Source of the DNA: Blastobasis lacticolella
Taxonomy: Eukaryota; Arthropoda; Insecta; Lepidoptera; Blastobasidae
DNA: 64,000 nt
Direction of reading: 5' to 3'
Assembly: GCA_905147135.1 (NCBI GenBank)
Contig: LR990051.1
Location: forward strand, 19,807,115 to 19,871,114
Positions 41,560-51,719 of the stretch are shown piece by piece (position 1 is the stretch's first letter; each line of letters begins with the position of its first letter). The translations under genes and the position numbers were made by a program. The notes under the pieces are model-generated. The model was not told the DNA's origin. It did no database searches and saw only the letters and a list, made by a program, of their open reading frames with translations.

Positions 41560-43205
41560 AGCCAATATTCCTTTCAAATTGAATACTTGATAATTCAAAA
41601 TTACAACAATAACGATCACGAGCGGTATTGAATAGGCCCATCAATTCAGTAGTCCGAGTTCGCTTTGAACTTTGTAAAAGCCGAGCGCTCCTCAATTAAA
41701 AACAAAACCCTCCAACAATGCCCCCGGAATCGGAAGACATACAAAAACTTGCGCCGATCGATAAGCGGAATGAGCGAAGTGAGCGGAATGAGCAGACCTG
41801 CCGCCAATTAAGGACCCGAGACGAGTCAAAGGGCGCCGCCACCGGCCAGGAATCAATCTGCGGCGACCTGCGAGCGGTTTTGACGACGCGAGACGACTGA
41901 CGACAATTATTATTCATGTGTTGTAGTGTTAGACCTAAAAATAATACTTGGGTGGGCTTACGGTTTAGTTCTATTCAATGTTGAACATAACATATGATGT
42001 CACGAAGTCCGTTTAGTTCTGGTTGGAAAGTCCACCAACTCAGGTTAAGACAGATTGCGGTAAAATGAGTATCTATAGAAACTTATTTTACTGGCAATAT
42101 TAAACTATATACAGGAAAGCTAGCTCGACGCTATTGAGTAGGTAGTCTATAACCTTAATCAGCCGCTTTCGTTATTGTACATTAGTCGATTTAAACCGTT
42201 GTATTTGTTGTAACTATTCAGAATAGGTATATTTCCGAGACTTCATTATACTTATTTCAAAATAGGGACATGTTAATTTATTTTTCTTTCACGTTCTTTA
42301 TTATCAATATCACATTGTTGGCGGCATTCGAAACCTGATACAGAATGCTTCCGGTGTTGCTACTTAAATTACGTTGCAAGCAACAAAAAATACAGAATCG
42401 CCGATGCTCTTGCTCAACGATTTCAGTGTAATCGTCACAGAAAGACGGAAAGTGTCGAGAGAATCGCGGATCGCCGCCGGGCGCTGATTTAAATATCGAA
42501 ACTAATTTGTGGAAGTGCGGCGTTGGAGTGTAGCGAATTATAGATGGGTGCATTCATTTCATTTCGGGTCTTTTGCTTTTTGCGGGGTATATTGGGAGAA
42601 AGTCTGCAGGCCGTGATGATTGGCCTCTTGCCCGGGCTTTTTCTCAGCCACCTGACTGGTCAGTGGGCGGGAGCCACTGTGGCTCACTCGGGGTCTTGTG
42701 GTTCATCTTCGCTCACCAGGGGGATCTTGAGCTTTCACAGGATTCGGTTTTTATAGATGGGTACGCCGGTCGGTGCGACTGTCCGCTGGCAGAACTGGCT
42801 GGCATGCATGGATGTCGTGTTGGTTGTAATAATAGGAATTTCTAAATCTGAGAAATATGTTTTTTTCTGTACTTAATGAATATCGGTTTTTATTTTATCC
42901 CGACGTGTCGATCCTCAACTGAGGAGTACTCAGTTATCATGGATAGACTAGATGACAGTTGTTTTTGACACATTCAGTCGAGTTGAAACATCCTCCTTTG
43001 TTTGAATTCGGTTACAAAGTAACAAAGAACATTATAACCGCGATTGATTCGTTAAAAGTTGTTTGATCTAAAACAAATCTGAGGATTCTGATTGGATTGC
43101 ACATTATAGTTTATTGTGTAATTACTAAATTACAATCAATCTGTAGATTTATTCTATTCCTTACTTGCTGAAATAATGTTACTAAATCAATAGTTCAACA
43201 ATAAT
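41560..43205. other. No gene recognised
   Basis: Open frames at 42544-42845 (70 and 90 codons, overlapping) and 42278-42553 have no family I know and occur on both strands. No repeats shared with the rest of the window were noticed. Confidence 0.35.
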
Positions 43206-43226
43206 ATCACGTCAATGTCGCACCAC

Positions 43227-43270
43227 CGCGGGGTTGCGACGACGCGACGACGCGACGTCGCAACCCCGCG
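43227..43270. repeat. GC-rich hairpin (15-bp perfect arms)
   Basis: 'cgcggggttgcgacg' (43227-43241) and its inverse 'cgtcgcaaccccgcg' (43256-43270) flank a 'acgcgacgacgcga' loop of GACGC units. A 'ggggtcgcg' tandem follows at 43281-43305. Confidence 0.75.
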
Positions 43271-43945
43271 AGGCCTTGAGGTCGTGGGGTCGCGGGGTCG
43301 CGGGGTCTCCCCGTCTCCAGTTAATTTGTTTCCTCCAAATGACCGGCTGCTAATGAGAATTAAGGTGTTTATGGAGCGCGCCGATAGCGGAAAGTTGATT
43401 TCATTCCGGAATTAATGAAGGCTCACTTAATTGTCGAAGTATTGGGATTTATGTAGTCCGAGTGTTGCGCTCAGCACTTAGTTGCCGTGAATTATTCCTA
43501 TTTTCCCCAAAATTCGGCATAATTGCCGCCATTCGTTGCTAAATGGCCCAATTTCAAATAGTTGTTTACATCGGAACTTTGCTTCGGAGCTTGTTTTTAA
43601 TGAGGATAGATTTTAAGGGTGAAGTAGTAGGCTGGCCGTATCTGTCGCAAAGCGAGAATCTTTGAAATATAATAATTATATTCTTGGGTGGATACCGCGA
43701 CTCGGTAAGTGTGGTAAGTGTCCAACGGCCTAGTGCAGTGATAATCTGCAAAAGGCTGTGTTCCGAAGCTGAATTATGGGAAGGCCTATATCCAGCGGAA
43801 TATTATAGGTTTGCGAAGATGATGACTTTTTGTTATTGAATGATGATGAAGATGATGACTGATTAGGTAGTTGGCGGACTAGAATATAATTTATTAATAA
43901 CGCCATCGTTGTTATAAAAGTGACTAATATCATTTAGACTAAACT

Positions 43946-44022
43946 GCGTGTGATGTCCGGCAGAGTATAAGTCCTGTAGTGGACTATTATGATAAAACGG
44001 ACAGTAGCATTTTCTGTTGCAT
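43946..44022 (+). mobile_element. Family C element, copy 6, internally deleted
   Basis: 'gtgtgatgtccggcagagta' joins directly to 'taagtcctgtagtggactat', then 'aaacggacagtagcattttc'. The order is rearranged relative to full copies. Confidence 0.6.
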
Positions 44023-44411
44023 AGGTACGTTCAACTCCTCCTACTCATATCCTCATATCATGCACAGGCAAGGTCGTTAGCGCGTTGCAAAATACCTGTA
44101 CCGCCATCTAGTGCATAATAAAGTGAAGGTAAACTTGCTTTGCGGCCGGAGATAGGCGACCGCAACCCTCCTCACCGCGCCGCCGTCCAAACAATTAACC
44201 GCAGAACGTTTAAAAACTCGGACAAACAGAATAATTCATCCGCTGATTCAATAATCCCCTCCTTCACCCTTCAAAGGAAGCTCGCCCGCACTCCGAGATT
44301 TTTCCCTGGACGTCTTAGTGGCTTGGTGCAAGTCAGAGGCGAAGGGTGGTCGGCAGGAATTGGCTTCGACTTCAAAACGTTCAAGGCCATCATGATGACA
44401 AGCTGAACTGT

Positions 44412-44702
44412 ATCAATCGAATTGGACACGCCCGACTTAAGTACCTACACCTTACATAATACCGCAGCTAAACAATAGATACCTAATATTTATAAGTATT
44501 GTGTTCCTGTCGGTCTCCTGTGCTGCCTGGAGTGGGAATTTGAGGTTTCGTGACTTTGGCAGTAGAGGGGCACTTGCCTTTTTGTTGCCATAGCAAATGG
44601 GGTTTTAGAGGTAGGCAACGCAGGCGGTCCCCTGGTGTTTCTAATGTCTAAAGCGGTGTTCAATTTCTATAAGGTGGCTTGTCGCCTCTTAGTCCAGTGA
44701 AT
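44412..44702 (+). mobile_element. LINE 3' region (family V), copy 2
   Basis: 'cgaattggacacgcccgact', 'ataagtattgtgttcctgtc', 'gtgactttggcagtagaggg', 'gaggtaggcaacgcagg', 'tttctaatgtctaaagcggt' follow the same order as 51415-51710. Confidence 0.65.
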
Positions 44703-44704
44703 AA

Positions 44705-45610
44705 TATAAAAAATCGAGCTAACGACTATTGAAAATAGACATATTTGTGTACACCCGTACTCGGAAATCGTGTTATCATTAATAATTAATCATGGCACTA
44801 CAGTGCCAGCGTAAATAAACCGTCAAGGTTGTGACACTGATAATGAAGATAGAGTTGTAGAGTGCGATTGAAGTACTTACCCTGTAGTAACATATTTGTA
44901 TTTGTATTGTGAGTATTTTTTTTTTTGTTGTTGTTTATAATTCATTCACGCACGCGGAATCGTCGATGCAGCGCTGCGGACGGCAAGCGCATGTCAAACT
45001 GACAGTGACACTGACAGACAGTCCACGCGGGCCGCCGTACCACAGAGTATACTAGGGTACGTTCGTTTTCTCTGTCTACGGTATGTTCCTTCCAGTCAAG
45101 TGAGTCGACCAGCCAGCGCCGGGTAAAAACATCGCCAACGGCCCCGGCTGCCGGCTCGACGATGCTGCGGTGCCATTGTAGATTGTATGATATTTATAAG
45201 TGTTTTATGAAACTACAAATTGAATAATTGAACTCGAACTTGATTGAGATCGGTAACGTAACTTACGTAACAGACGCCCCTTTTCAAGTCCTCATAATGT
45301 CCCAGGCAGATATGAGCATAACGGCGATAAAATGCCACCGCCTCACCTAGCACGCGGAAGTGTAACTCTCGTAGCTGGGCCAAGACAGGGCAATTACTCT
45401 CCGAACTGGAATCATTGCCGCTGCCCTCACTAATTAATTCCTCCCCTCGTTTAATGTTCAAAAATCGGCGCGTCTAATTAGGTTTTAATTCGTTTTATTG
45501 GCCCAAGTAATGGAATAACGGGCGCGAGTTGCGAACTCGCGGCGGCACGCAGCGGCGTTTTATGGCCGCGACCGGCGGACGGCCGCCCGGCCGGTGCATT
45601 AACAACTATA
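44705..45610. other. Unique stretch with candidate exon-like frame
   Basis: A minus-strand frame (45461-45213, 82 codons) contains the helical-looking QLRELHFRVLGEAVAFYRRY and reaches a consensus splice donor (TAC|GTAAGT, ~45266). Just beyond it at 45420-45500 are TAATTA words and at 45553-45566 a TTTATGGCC word. I recognise no protein; it could equally be conserved regulatory DNA. Confidence 0.3.
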
Positions 45611-45613
45611 CCT

Positions 45614-45746
45614 ACCAGATACTACCCATTAAGAAGCTACCTACGACATCATCTTATCGTTAATGTCCCGGTTGTGCTCTCGCGCACGAGGGCCCGGAGT
45701 CCGCATTGATCATGATCCAGGATTTGGCCAGATACTACCCATTAAG
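45614..45746 (-). mobile_element. tRNA-like SINE (family T), copy 8, 5'-truncated, 19-bp TSD
   Basis: A perfect 19-bp direct repeat CCAGATACTACCCATTAAG lies at 45614-45632 and 45728-45746. The 95-bp insert between is the inverse of the family tail: 'cgttaatgtcccggttgtgc', 'gcacgagggcccggagtccg', 'tgatccaggatttgg'. It inserted into or beside the RT fragment that follows. Confidence 0.92.
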
Positions 45747-45963
45747 GCCTGTAAATTTCTTTAAATTTATGGGTCTGAATTATAACCCTTCTTAGGTATC
45801 TTATGCACATGGGCTAGCTTCCACGAAGACGGCACAGTTCCAGAGGTGTGAGAGCTCGAAAAAGCGCGTTAACACGCGAGACACCTCCCGAGCAATTTTT
45901 TTAAGAACAATAGCCGAAATGCCGACTGGCCCACTGGACTTCCGGATGACCAGGGAGAGAAGA
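45740..45963 (-). pseudogene. Non-LTR reverse transcriptase fragment (finger/palm region)
   Basis: Minus-strand translation gives LSLVIRKSSGPVGISAIVLK and KIAREVSRVLTRFFELSHLW, matching the conserved early RT region of Jockey/CR1-type elements (K-SSGPDGIP-x-x-VLK). After a frame change it continues VHKIPKKGYNSDP and, past another break, EIYRP (the P-KKG..SDP..YRP block). Frameshifts and stops show it is dead. The catalytic FADD box is absent. Confidence 0.75.
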
Positions 45964-45977
45964 CATTTATGAAAATA

Positions 45978-46062
45978 TTAGATGCCCGCGTCTTCGTCCG
46001 CATAAAACTTTAGCGAGAAGTACATTTTCGGGGTAAATATAGCTTAGAGAGCAACGACTCAG
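45978..46062 (+). repeat. Interspersed repeat scrap related to 22408-22495
   Basis: 'gcccgcgtcttcgtccgcat' and 'ttttcggggtaaatatagct' recall the 'gcgacttcgtcc...cgggataaat' order at 22.4 kb. Confidence 0.4.
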
Positions 46063-46374
46063 AACATTCAGGCCTATGTATTAGTAACAGCACTCCAAAG
46101 TTTCATCGAAGACGAAAAAGTATCGAACAAATATTCATTTAAACATCCAGCCATTCTTATAAACATACATTTGGAGACAGGCATCAATTTAGATGACCGG
46201 TTACTTTAGCATAGGTACCAGCTTGAGATCTGGTTCAATTGTATTAAAATCAGACCGTACCAAGTCCAACCAACATACCAACACTCACTTTAGGTAACAC
46301 ACTCGAGAAAGAACTTCCGCCACAACCAACCAACCTACTCCAGAACACTTTAGGTAAACTCGCAAAAATTTGAA

Positions 46375-46560
46375 GACGTCATCAGGCTCGCAGGGGCGTG
46401 ACGTCACCGGCCGATCGCCGCGATTTTTTCCCGGTGATTGGTAATCGGCGAAGTCATTAGGAAAGCCGCGCTTTGTTTTTTATCGTGCGGGGTAATGGCG
46501 CGAAAAATGTCGTTAGCGGCCGACCGATGGCGGGAAAGAACGAATGGAATGGCAGGTGGG
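46375..46560. promoter_or_regulatory. Candidate regulatory block with consensus CRE
   Basis: TGACGTCA at 46399-46406 lies in a GC-rich, non-repetitive block ('ccggccgatcgccgcg', 'ggtgattggtaatcggcgaa', 'ttatcgtgcggggtaatggc'). No ORF spans it. Low-confidence inference of regulatory function. Confidence 0.25.
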
Positions 46561-46599
46561 TAGTAGTGGCGTACTATACTCTATTTTTTAAACTATAAG

Positions 46600-47010
46600 G
46601 TACTGGGCTTCGATTCTGGTACGGAAATCGTCTCAGTTGCAGTAACATTACAATTGCATCGCATGTCAAACGTGTGATTGTTATTCAAATGACAGATGTT
46701 GAGTTGCAACTTTCATGAGTTCTAACTTTTTCACAATTCGTTTTCCGGTACTTTAGTTGCATAATGGTTTTATATGGCTGTTGGTACTCCAATAAATAAA
46801 TAAATTCCTAAGTTGCATCTTCCTTAGTTGTCAAACTGCCTTCAATTCTGTCAACGAAAACGTGTCAAAGGTTGAGCAATGATTTAACTGCAATTTAACT
46901 GGGATGATGTTAGGACAGACACGATACCTCGACGTAGTTATAGTAACATCACAATTACATTGCAACATAATAACAACTGCATTGCATACCAGAATCGGTA
47001 CCCTGAGGAT
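46600..47010. mobile_element. Inverted-repeat element with 'cgattctggta' ends
   Basis: Left 'cgattctggtacggaaatcg' with 'agtaacattacaattgcatc' is mirrored on the right by 'agtaacatcacaattacatt' and 'cattgcataccagaatcgg'. The centre is AT-rich with 'gttgcaactt' words. Boundaries and TSD are unclear. Confidence 0.5.
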
Positions 47011-47029
47011 GAATACGACATACTCAGAG

Positions 47030-47140
47030 CAGAGTTGATAGGCTGTTCCTAGACAGGAATGCGCCATCATCGGCCGCATCGTCACTTACCACCAGGTGAG
47101 GTGGAAATCATGCCTGGCTAGTCAAACAAAAAAAAATAAA
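47030..47140 (+). mobile_element. LINE 3' end fragment with A-rich tail
   Basis: 'gataggctgttcctagacag', 'gccgcatcgtcacttaccac', 'caggtgaggtggaaatcatg' and 'caaacaaaaaaaaataaag': same terminus as 3640 and 37490. Confidence 0.65.
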
Positions 47141-47470
47141 GAAAAAGCTTTGGTTCATTCATATGAGGTACGCTATTAGGCGGCTTTCATGGCGTGGATT
47201 GATTGGTGGTTGATGTGAACGCCGGCTTGTAGAAAGGTGAATGTTATCCCAATACTTTTTAGTTAAAAAAATAGAGTGTAGGTGACTATCTAGTGTAGGA
47301 GTAGGAGGTCAAAGGAAAATTAAAAACTATCATCGAGTAGGTTTATTTTTATGGGTTGCAGAGTGGTCCCGTGATCTGAGAAACAGCGCTTGAAAAGGGC
47401 TTCATTGTTGGGAAAAAAACGATTAAGGAAATGGTCAGTTTTGGTATGTATAAAATAAATATAAATATGC

Positions 47471-47524
47471 GTGGACCTCTGCGTGGCAGACCGGTATGTT
47501 AACCAAGTGAACCACTCAGGTCAG
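47471..47524 (-). mobile_element. tRNA-Gly-derived SINE (family G), head fragment
   Basis: 'ggacctctgcgtggcagacc', 'ggtatgttaaccaagtgaac', 'cactcaggtc' is the inverse of the family G 5' head. Confidence 0.75.
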
Positions 47525-47614
47525 GACAGCTCCCATACTGAAAAAAGTTGGCGATTCCCAGCGACGCGTCTTCGAGAAACAGCGCTCAAACGAGGCTTAG
47601 AAAGTTACAACTTA

Positions 47615-47814
47615 AGGCCTTGCCACATACAAAGCTCGGCGCGAGCGCGGCGCGTTATTTGCTAGGCAACCATCGCGCGGCGCGATAGTTGCTAGGCAAC
47701 CATCGCGCCGCGCGATGGTTGCCTAGCAAATAACGCGCCGCGCGATGGTTGCCTAGCAAATATCGCACCGCGCTCACGCCGCGCTCGCGCCGAGCTTTGT
47801 ATGTGGCAAGGCCT
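47615..47814. mobile_element. 200-bp GC-rich palindromic foldback element, copy 1
   Basis: The ends are inverted: 'aggccttgccacatacaaag' 'ctcggcgcgagcgcg' at 47615 and the inverse to 47814. The interior repeats a ~30-bp unit 'ttgctaggcaaccatcgcgc' with CGCGCGGCGCG cores, first forward then inverted, so almost the whole element can fold on itself. TA lies on both sides (47613-47614, 47815-47816). No ORF. A sibling is at 54364-54533. Confidence 0.85.
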
Positions 47815-47899
47815 TAGGCTACCTCAAAGTTTTTTCCATACAATTTGTATTAAATGTTAGAATGAGGGTCACTTTCCACCAGGTGGGCTGCTAATTTGT

Positions 47900-48900
47900 A
47901 ACTGAGTCTCATAAAAAAGCTCATCCAAACTGCGTTTAAACTCTATCCTTAGCCTTTTTGTGTCCACTCCGAGCCGAAAAGTTGGTCCGCGGTAGGACCG
48001 AGACCGGATCTCTCACAAGCCACTTTAATATTCGCCACTGGTCGTCTACAATTAACGCCTGAACAATTTCATAACTCGACTCCGCCTTTGAGAACGCAAA
48101 GTTTTAAAAAGTGTATACATTTTTTTTAATACCCACCCCGCTAGGCAAAGGAAATAATAAACAAACAGCGGCACAAAGAAACGGTGGACGGATGCCTGTA
48201 ATTATATTAGTAAGCGCCGAGACCTCTATTGGGGCCTCGGATGAGTCTTGTTTATTTTATAATCCTTCGCTGGGCGCTTTTGACGACTTGCGATTCGATT
48301 AGGTACAAGGTACTGTTGTGTTCGTAAGTGCATGATCGTCTAAAAGTTGATATTCCTGTGGAGCTGTTAAAAGAAAAGTTAACATTATGTGCAAATATTT
48401 TTAAATTTATAGTAACCATCATACATTCATACTTAAAACTTTGAGCTTGTATTATCAATAAACATTTTAATTTTAATTCATAAGACAAAGTATGGAAATT
48501 CATTAAGGCAATTTTCATTCATTAAATAAAAATTAACCTCCATTTTAAGAATGTGTTATTGGTACCTAATGGACAGCTAATAGGATCTTCTTTTAGCCAA
48601 TTCCTTTTGTTCAACAATGCGTCTAAAATCCTGTATGTGGCAGTAGCTACAAAATATTGTTTTTCAAAATTGGTCATGCACTTATGAACGCGACTGTACC
48701 TATCTACCTTCTATCGAGGCCGGCAGGCGTCAATGCGGCATAGTGGACCGAAACGTCATGGCCGTTTTTTTTTCTAAATAACAGCCTAAATAACTATTAA
48801 TAACAATTATTGGTGTCGTCCGAGCCATTCCTAGGACTTAGGTGCACACAGATAGTAACAGTCCAACATATTCTTGATAGTAGCAGCCAAGAAAAACTTT
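47900..48900. other. No gene; one shared fragment
   Basis: 48553-48625 is shared with 28490-28570. Otherwise unique AT-rich DNA. Confidence 0.4.
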
Positions 48901-48965
48901 TTTTTTATTAACAGTCTTGCATTTGACCTCAACTCACCTGATGGAAAGCGACGATGAGGTCGAAG
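48900..48965 (-). mobile_element. LINE 3' end fragment, inverse, with poly(A)
   Basis: 'tttttttattaacagtcttg' then 'catttgacctcaactcacct' and 'gatggaaagcgacgatgagg' is the inverse of the terminus at 37620-37700. Confidence 0.55.
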
Positions 48966-49695
48966 ATAATGAAAAGATAATATGTGTATTATGTCTATGG
49001 CAGAATAAAACATTATATCTGCGACATATTGTTATTACGCTCTGATAGCATTAAAGATCCAATGGATATTATGACGTAGCTATCGAATCCTCGGCGAGGC
49101 TGTCACCTCGCATCCCGCCCCCGCCCGAGGCGAACGCTGGAGATTTCAAAATATCTCCGTCAACGGTTTCTCCAGATTGAGTTCGCGCACCGAAGCAATC
49201 TCCAAATCTAACTGCTCGTAAAACCAAATAAGGTTCAAATAAGTTTGTTTTTATCATCTATAAAAATGAAATTACTTATTTTCACCCTTATTTTCAGCAC
49301 TTAGGTGCGTGTGGTGCGGTGAGGTAATACGTAGTTGTGATAAGGAAGTGGTTTGATCTTGTTATGTCCACTCATCATTACTCATACTTATAAAGTTTTA
49401 TTATCTTAAGCTGTACCTAATATTAATTTTACAGTGTATTAGTTCTTAAACTGTGAGACTGTAAAGTTTATGGATTAAATAAATAAATAAGTAGTAGAAT
49501 TGAAAAAAATATTCTCTTTTAAGTCATCGTCAATTGATACAGTCGAGTGTATAATTGTTTCGTGAGACGATTATGAGACGCAATAAATTGCACGATTCTA
49601 GAAGATGCGGTTACCTTTCTTATATAATTCTCTTAATAATACAGTTATACCTAAAGTTTATTTAAAATCTTTTTGTGCCATTATAATTGTCTATC

Positions 49696-49741
49696 TCTTA
49701 TAGACTATAGACTATAAGTTCTCCTTTAGACTATAAGTTTA
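49696..49741. repeat. Short tandem of 'tagactataagtt' units
   Basis: The word 'agactata' occurs four times in ~45 bp. Confidence 0.55.
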
Positions 49742-49756
49742 TTTTAATTATTTTTT

Positions 49757-49988
49757 TTGTGCCATTTTGTGCCACTGTATAACTGTGTATGTGTATGTGT
49801 AAACTTTACGTTGTAATTTTTTGTCTTAAGTCTGGCCATGACAGAATACCAGCGGGGTGTAGGTTCTACCTGCACACAAACGCTGAGACAAGGACCATTT
49901 TGTCTATTAGAAGCTTTTATTTTAAAAATATATTGGTACAAACCTGTTAATTTATAGACAAATAAATATTTCTATTTCTATTTCTATT
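49757..49988 (+). mobile_element. LINE-type 3' end with (TTTCTA)n tail
   Basis: Ends 'gacaaataaatatttctatt' with three TTTCTA units (49969-49987), preceded by AT-rich 3' UTR-like sequence. A polyadenylation-like AATAAA plus microsatellite tail is characteristic of several lepidopteran LINE clades. Confidence 0.45.
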
Positions 49989-50039
49989 GTGACAGTACTG
50001 TGAAATGTGATAGCTGAGCTGTGATAATTAAGCTGAGGC

Positions 50040-50166
50040 TGGTCCAATTTGGTCCGAGGACGCATCGCCCTGCTTTCCTAATATGTATTTATTATGTTAG
50101 TTTTAAGTATTTGAATGTGTTATTGGACCAAATAAAGTTACGTCTATGTCTATGTCTATGTCTATG
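50040..50166 (+). mobile_element. LINE-type 3' end with (TCTATG)4 tail
   Basis: 'ttattggaccaaataaagtt' followed by four TCTATG units (50142-50166). Same architecture as the preceding element, a different tail. Confidence 0.5.
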
Positions 50167-50169
50167 ATA

Positions 50170-50880
50170 GCAGAACGAGCTGTCTCTTTGCATTAGTGTG
50201 TGGCCGGGTTTCGCGCCAAAGTCGAAGGCTGCCGATAGCAGTTGTTTTTGCCGAAGGTTTCCGAAGCCGAAGCTTCAGTCAGACACTACAAAAAACATAC
50301 TCAAACATCACTCAACAGATTGGCTTATTAATAGTCAAATTTACCTAAAAGCTATTTTCCTGCAATACAATAATTAGCAATCAGGTCACCGCGATCGCTC
50401 GGCGCATTGTCCCGCCGATAGCGGACGGGAAACCCGGCGATGCGGCGCCTACGCATCTGAATACATAGGAAATACCATATACGCTTATTATAATCATTAT
50501 TAAATTATAAACCATATTATTATATTTCATTCCCCAGAACGTGGGCTCGGTATGGGAAATCTGTGGCTTATGTGGTTTATTGGATAAGGGGTTTATTTAT
50601 ATCTTATAATATCTTATTATTATTACGTTTTAGATACTTATAATAAGTATGATGACCTACCTCTTTACCAGAAGCAATAAATAAGGTGGCATGGGGTCAC
50701 TAAGTCGCCGATTATAAGTAATAACATCCAAAGGAGTAAAATACGTAGATAACAACCCTTCTTAGAAACGGTTTGACGTAATGATAAAATTGTGAACAAT
50801 TAGGTAAACAACTTAATTGATCGAGAGTTTACACCCTATTGCGCTATTCATGATTGAATTATATCAATCATAATTTATTT
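50170..50880. other. No gene recognised
   Basis: Unique, largely AT-rich; a GC-rich block at 50390-50450 has no coding evidence. Confidence 0.4.
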
Positions 50881-50896
50881 CAGGCATAAATATACA

Positions 50897-51140
50897 TCAT
50901 CATCATCATCACAGCCCATAACAGTCCACTGCAGGACTACGGGCCTCTCCCACGAAAGGGGAAGTCATTGCCATAATCTCCACGCCTGGCATGCGGGTTG
51001 TAGATCGCAGTGCAGTTGATGTAAATCTACCCAGAAAGATGCTGCTGCCCACCTTTCGAATTTGTCCCTTAGTCGCCTATTAGGGCACCCACGGGAAGAG
51101 ATGGGATGGTGCTATTCTTTGTGGTGGCGGCACCACACAC
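50897..51140 (-). mobile_element. Family C element, copy 7, with 12-bp TSD
   Basis: Inverse copy: (catcatc)n tail at 50897-50910, 'agcccataacagtccactgc', 'cctctcccacgaaaggggaa', 'ttagtcgcctattagggcac'. The 12-bp repeat CATAAATATACA flanks it (50885-50896 and 51141-51152). The 5' end is more diverged ('ggtggcggcaccacaca'). Confidence 0.87.
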
Positions 51141-51214
51141 CATAAATATACACTACCATGATATCCGCCTGCGTTAGCAGGGTCTGACTGCGGTCAGGCA
51201 GGCTACGAACGAAT

Positions 51215-51370
51215 CATCATCAACAGCCCATTTTAGATGGACAGTTTATAAGGACAAAAATAGTCCACTACAGGACTCAAGCCTCCTCCACACAATACCA
51301 ACTCCAGAACTCCTCTGAATGCCAACGATCGTAGTGTTCACTGCTGCCTATTTTCTGGTCTAAGGAAGAC
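51215..51370 (-). mobile_element. Diverged relative of family C
   Basis: 'atcatcatcaacagcccatt', 'atagtccactacaggactca', 'gtgttcactgctgcctattt' keep the same order as family C on the minus strand, at lower identity. Confidence 0.5.
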
Positions 51371-51414
51371 CTAATTGGTTAGGATCAAAGCGCTTAAGAG
51401 AGAATGGCATAGCG

Positions 51415-51712
51415 GGGTATTCCATTCGAATTGGGGCCGCCCGACTGGGGAAGTAGGTATGTACCTTACAGAATACGGCAACCAAACAATACTATTTTAA
51501 ATAGTATGGTGTTCCTGCCGGTGGTAAGGTCTCCGGTGCTCCATGGGGTGGGGCTTTGAGCAACCGTGGCTTTGGCAATGGAGGGGAATATACCTTTTTA
51601 GTGACAGCAACATGTCCCACGGTTTTTAGAGGCAGGCACCGCTTTACCAATAGTGTTGCTAATGTCTATGGGTAACAATGATTACGTTCCATCAGAAAAA
51701 ATCACTATATAA
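51415..51712 (+). mobile_element. LINE 3' region (family V), copy 3
   Basis: 'ttggggccgcccgactgggg', 'gtaccttacagaatacggca', 'tactattttaaatagtatgg', 'ggtggggctttgagcaaccg', 'gcaacatgtcccacggtttt', 'gtgttgctaatgtctatggg', ending near 'ttccatcagaaaaa'. Confidence 0.7.
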
Positions 51713-51719
51713 AATCCAT

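Noticed and set aside
47615..47814. CRISPR-like or satellite array
   Set aside because: The ~30-bp units are contiguous and inverted about a centre, with no spacers; the whole is a discrete element with two genomic copies.
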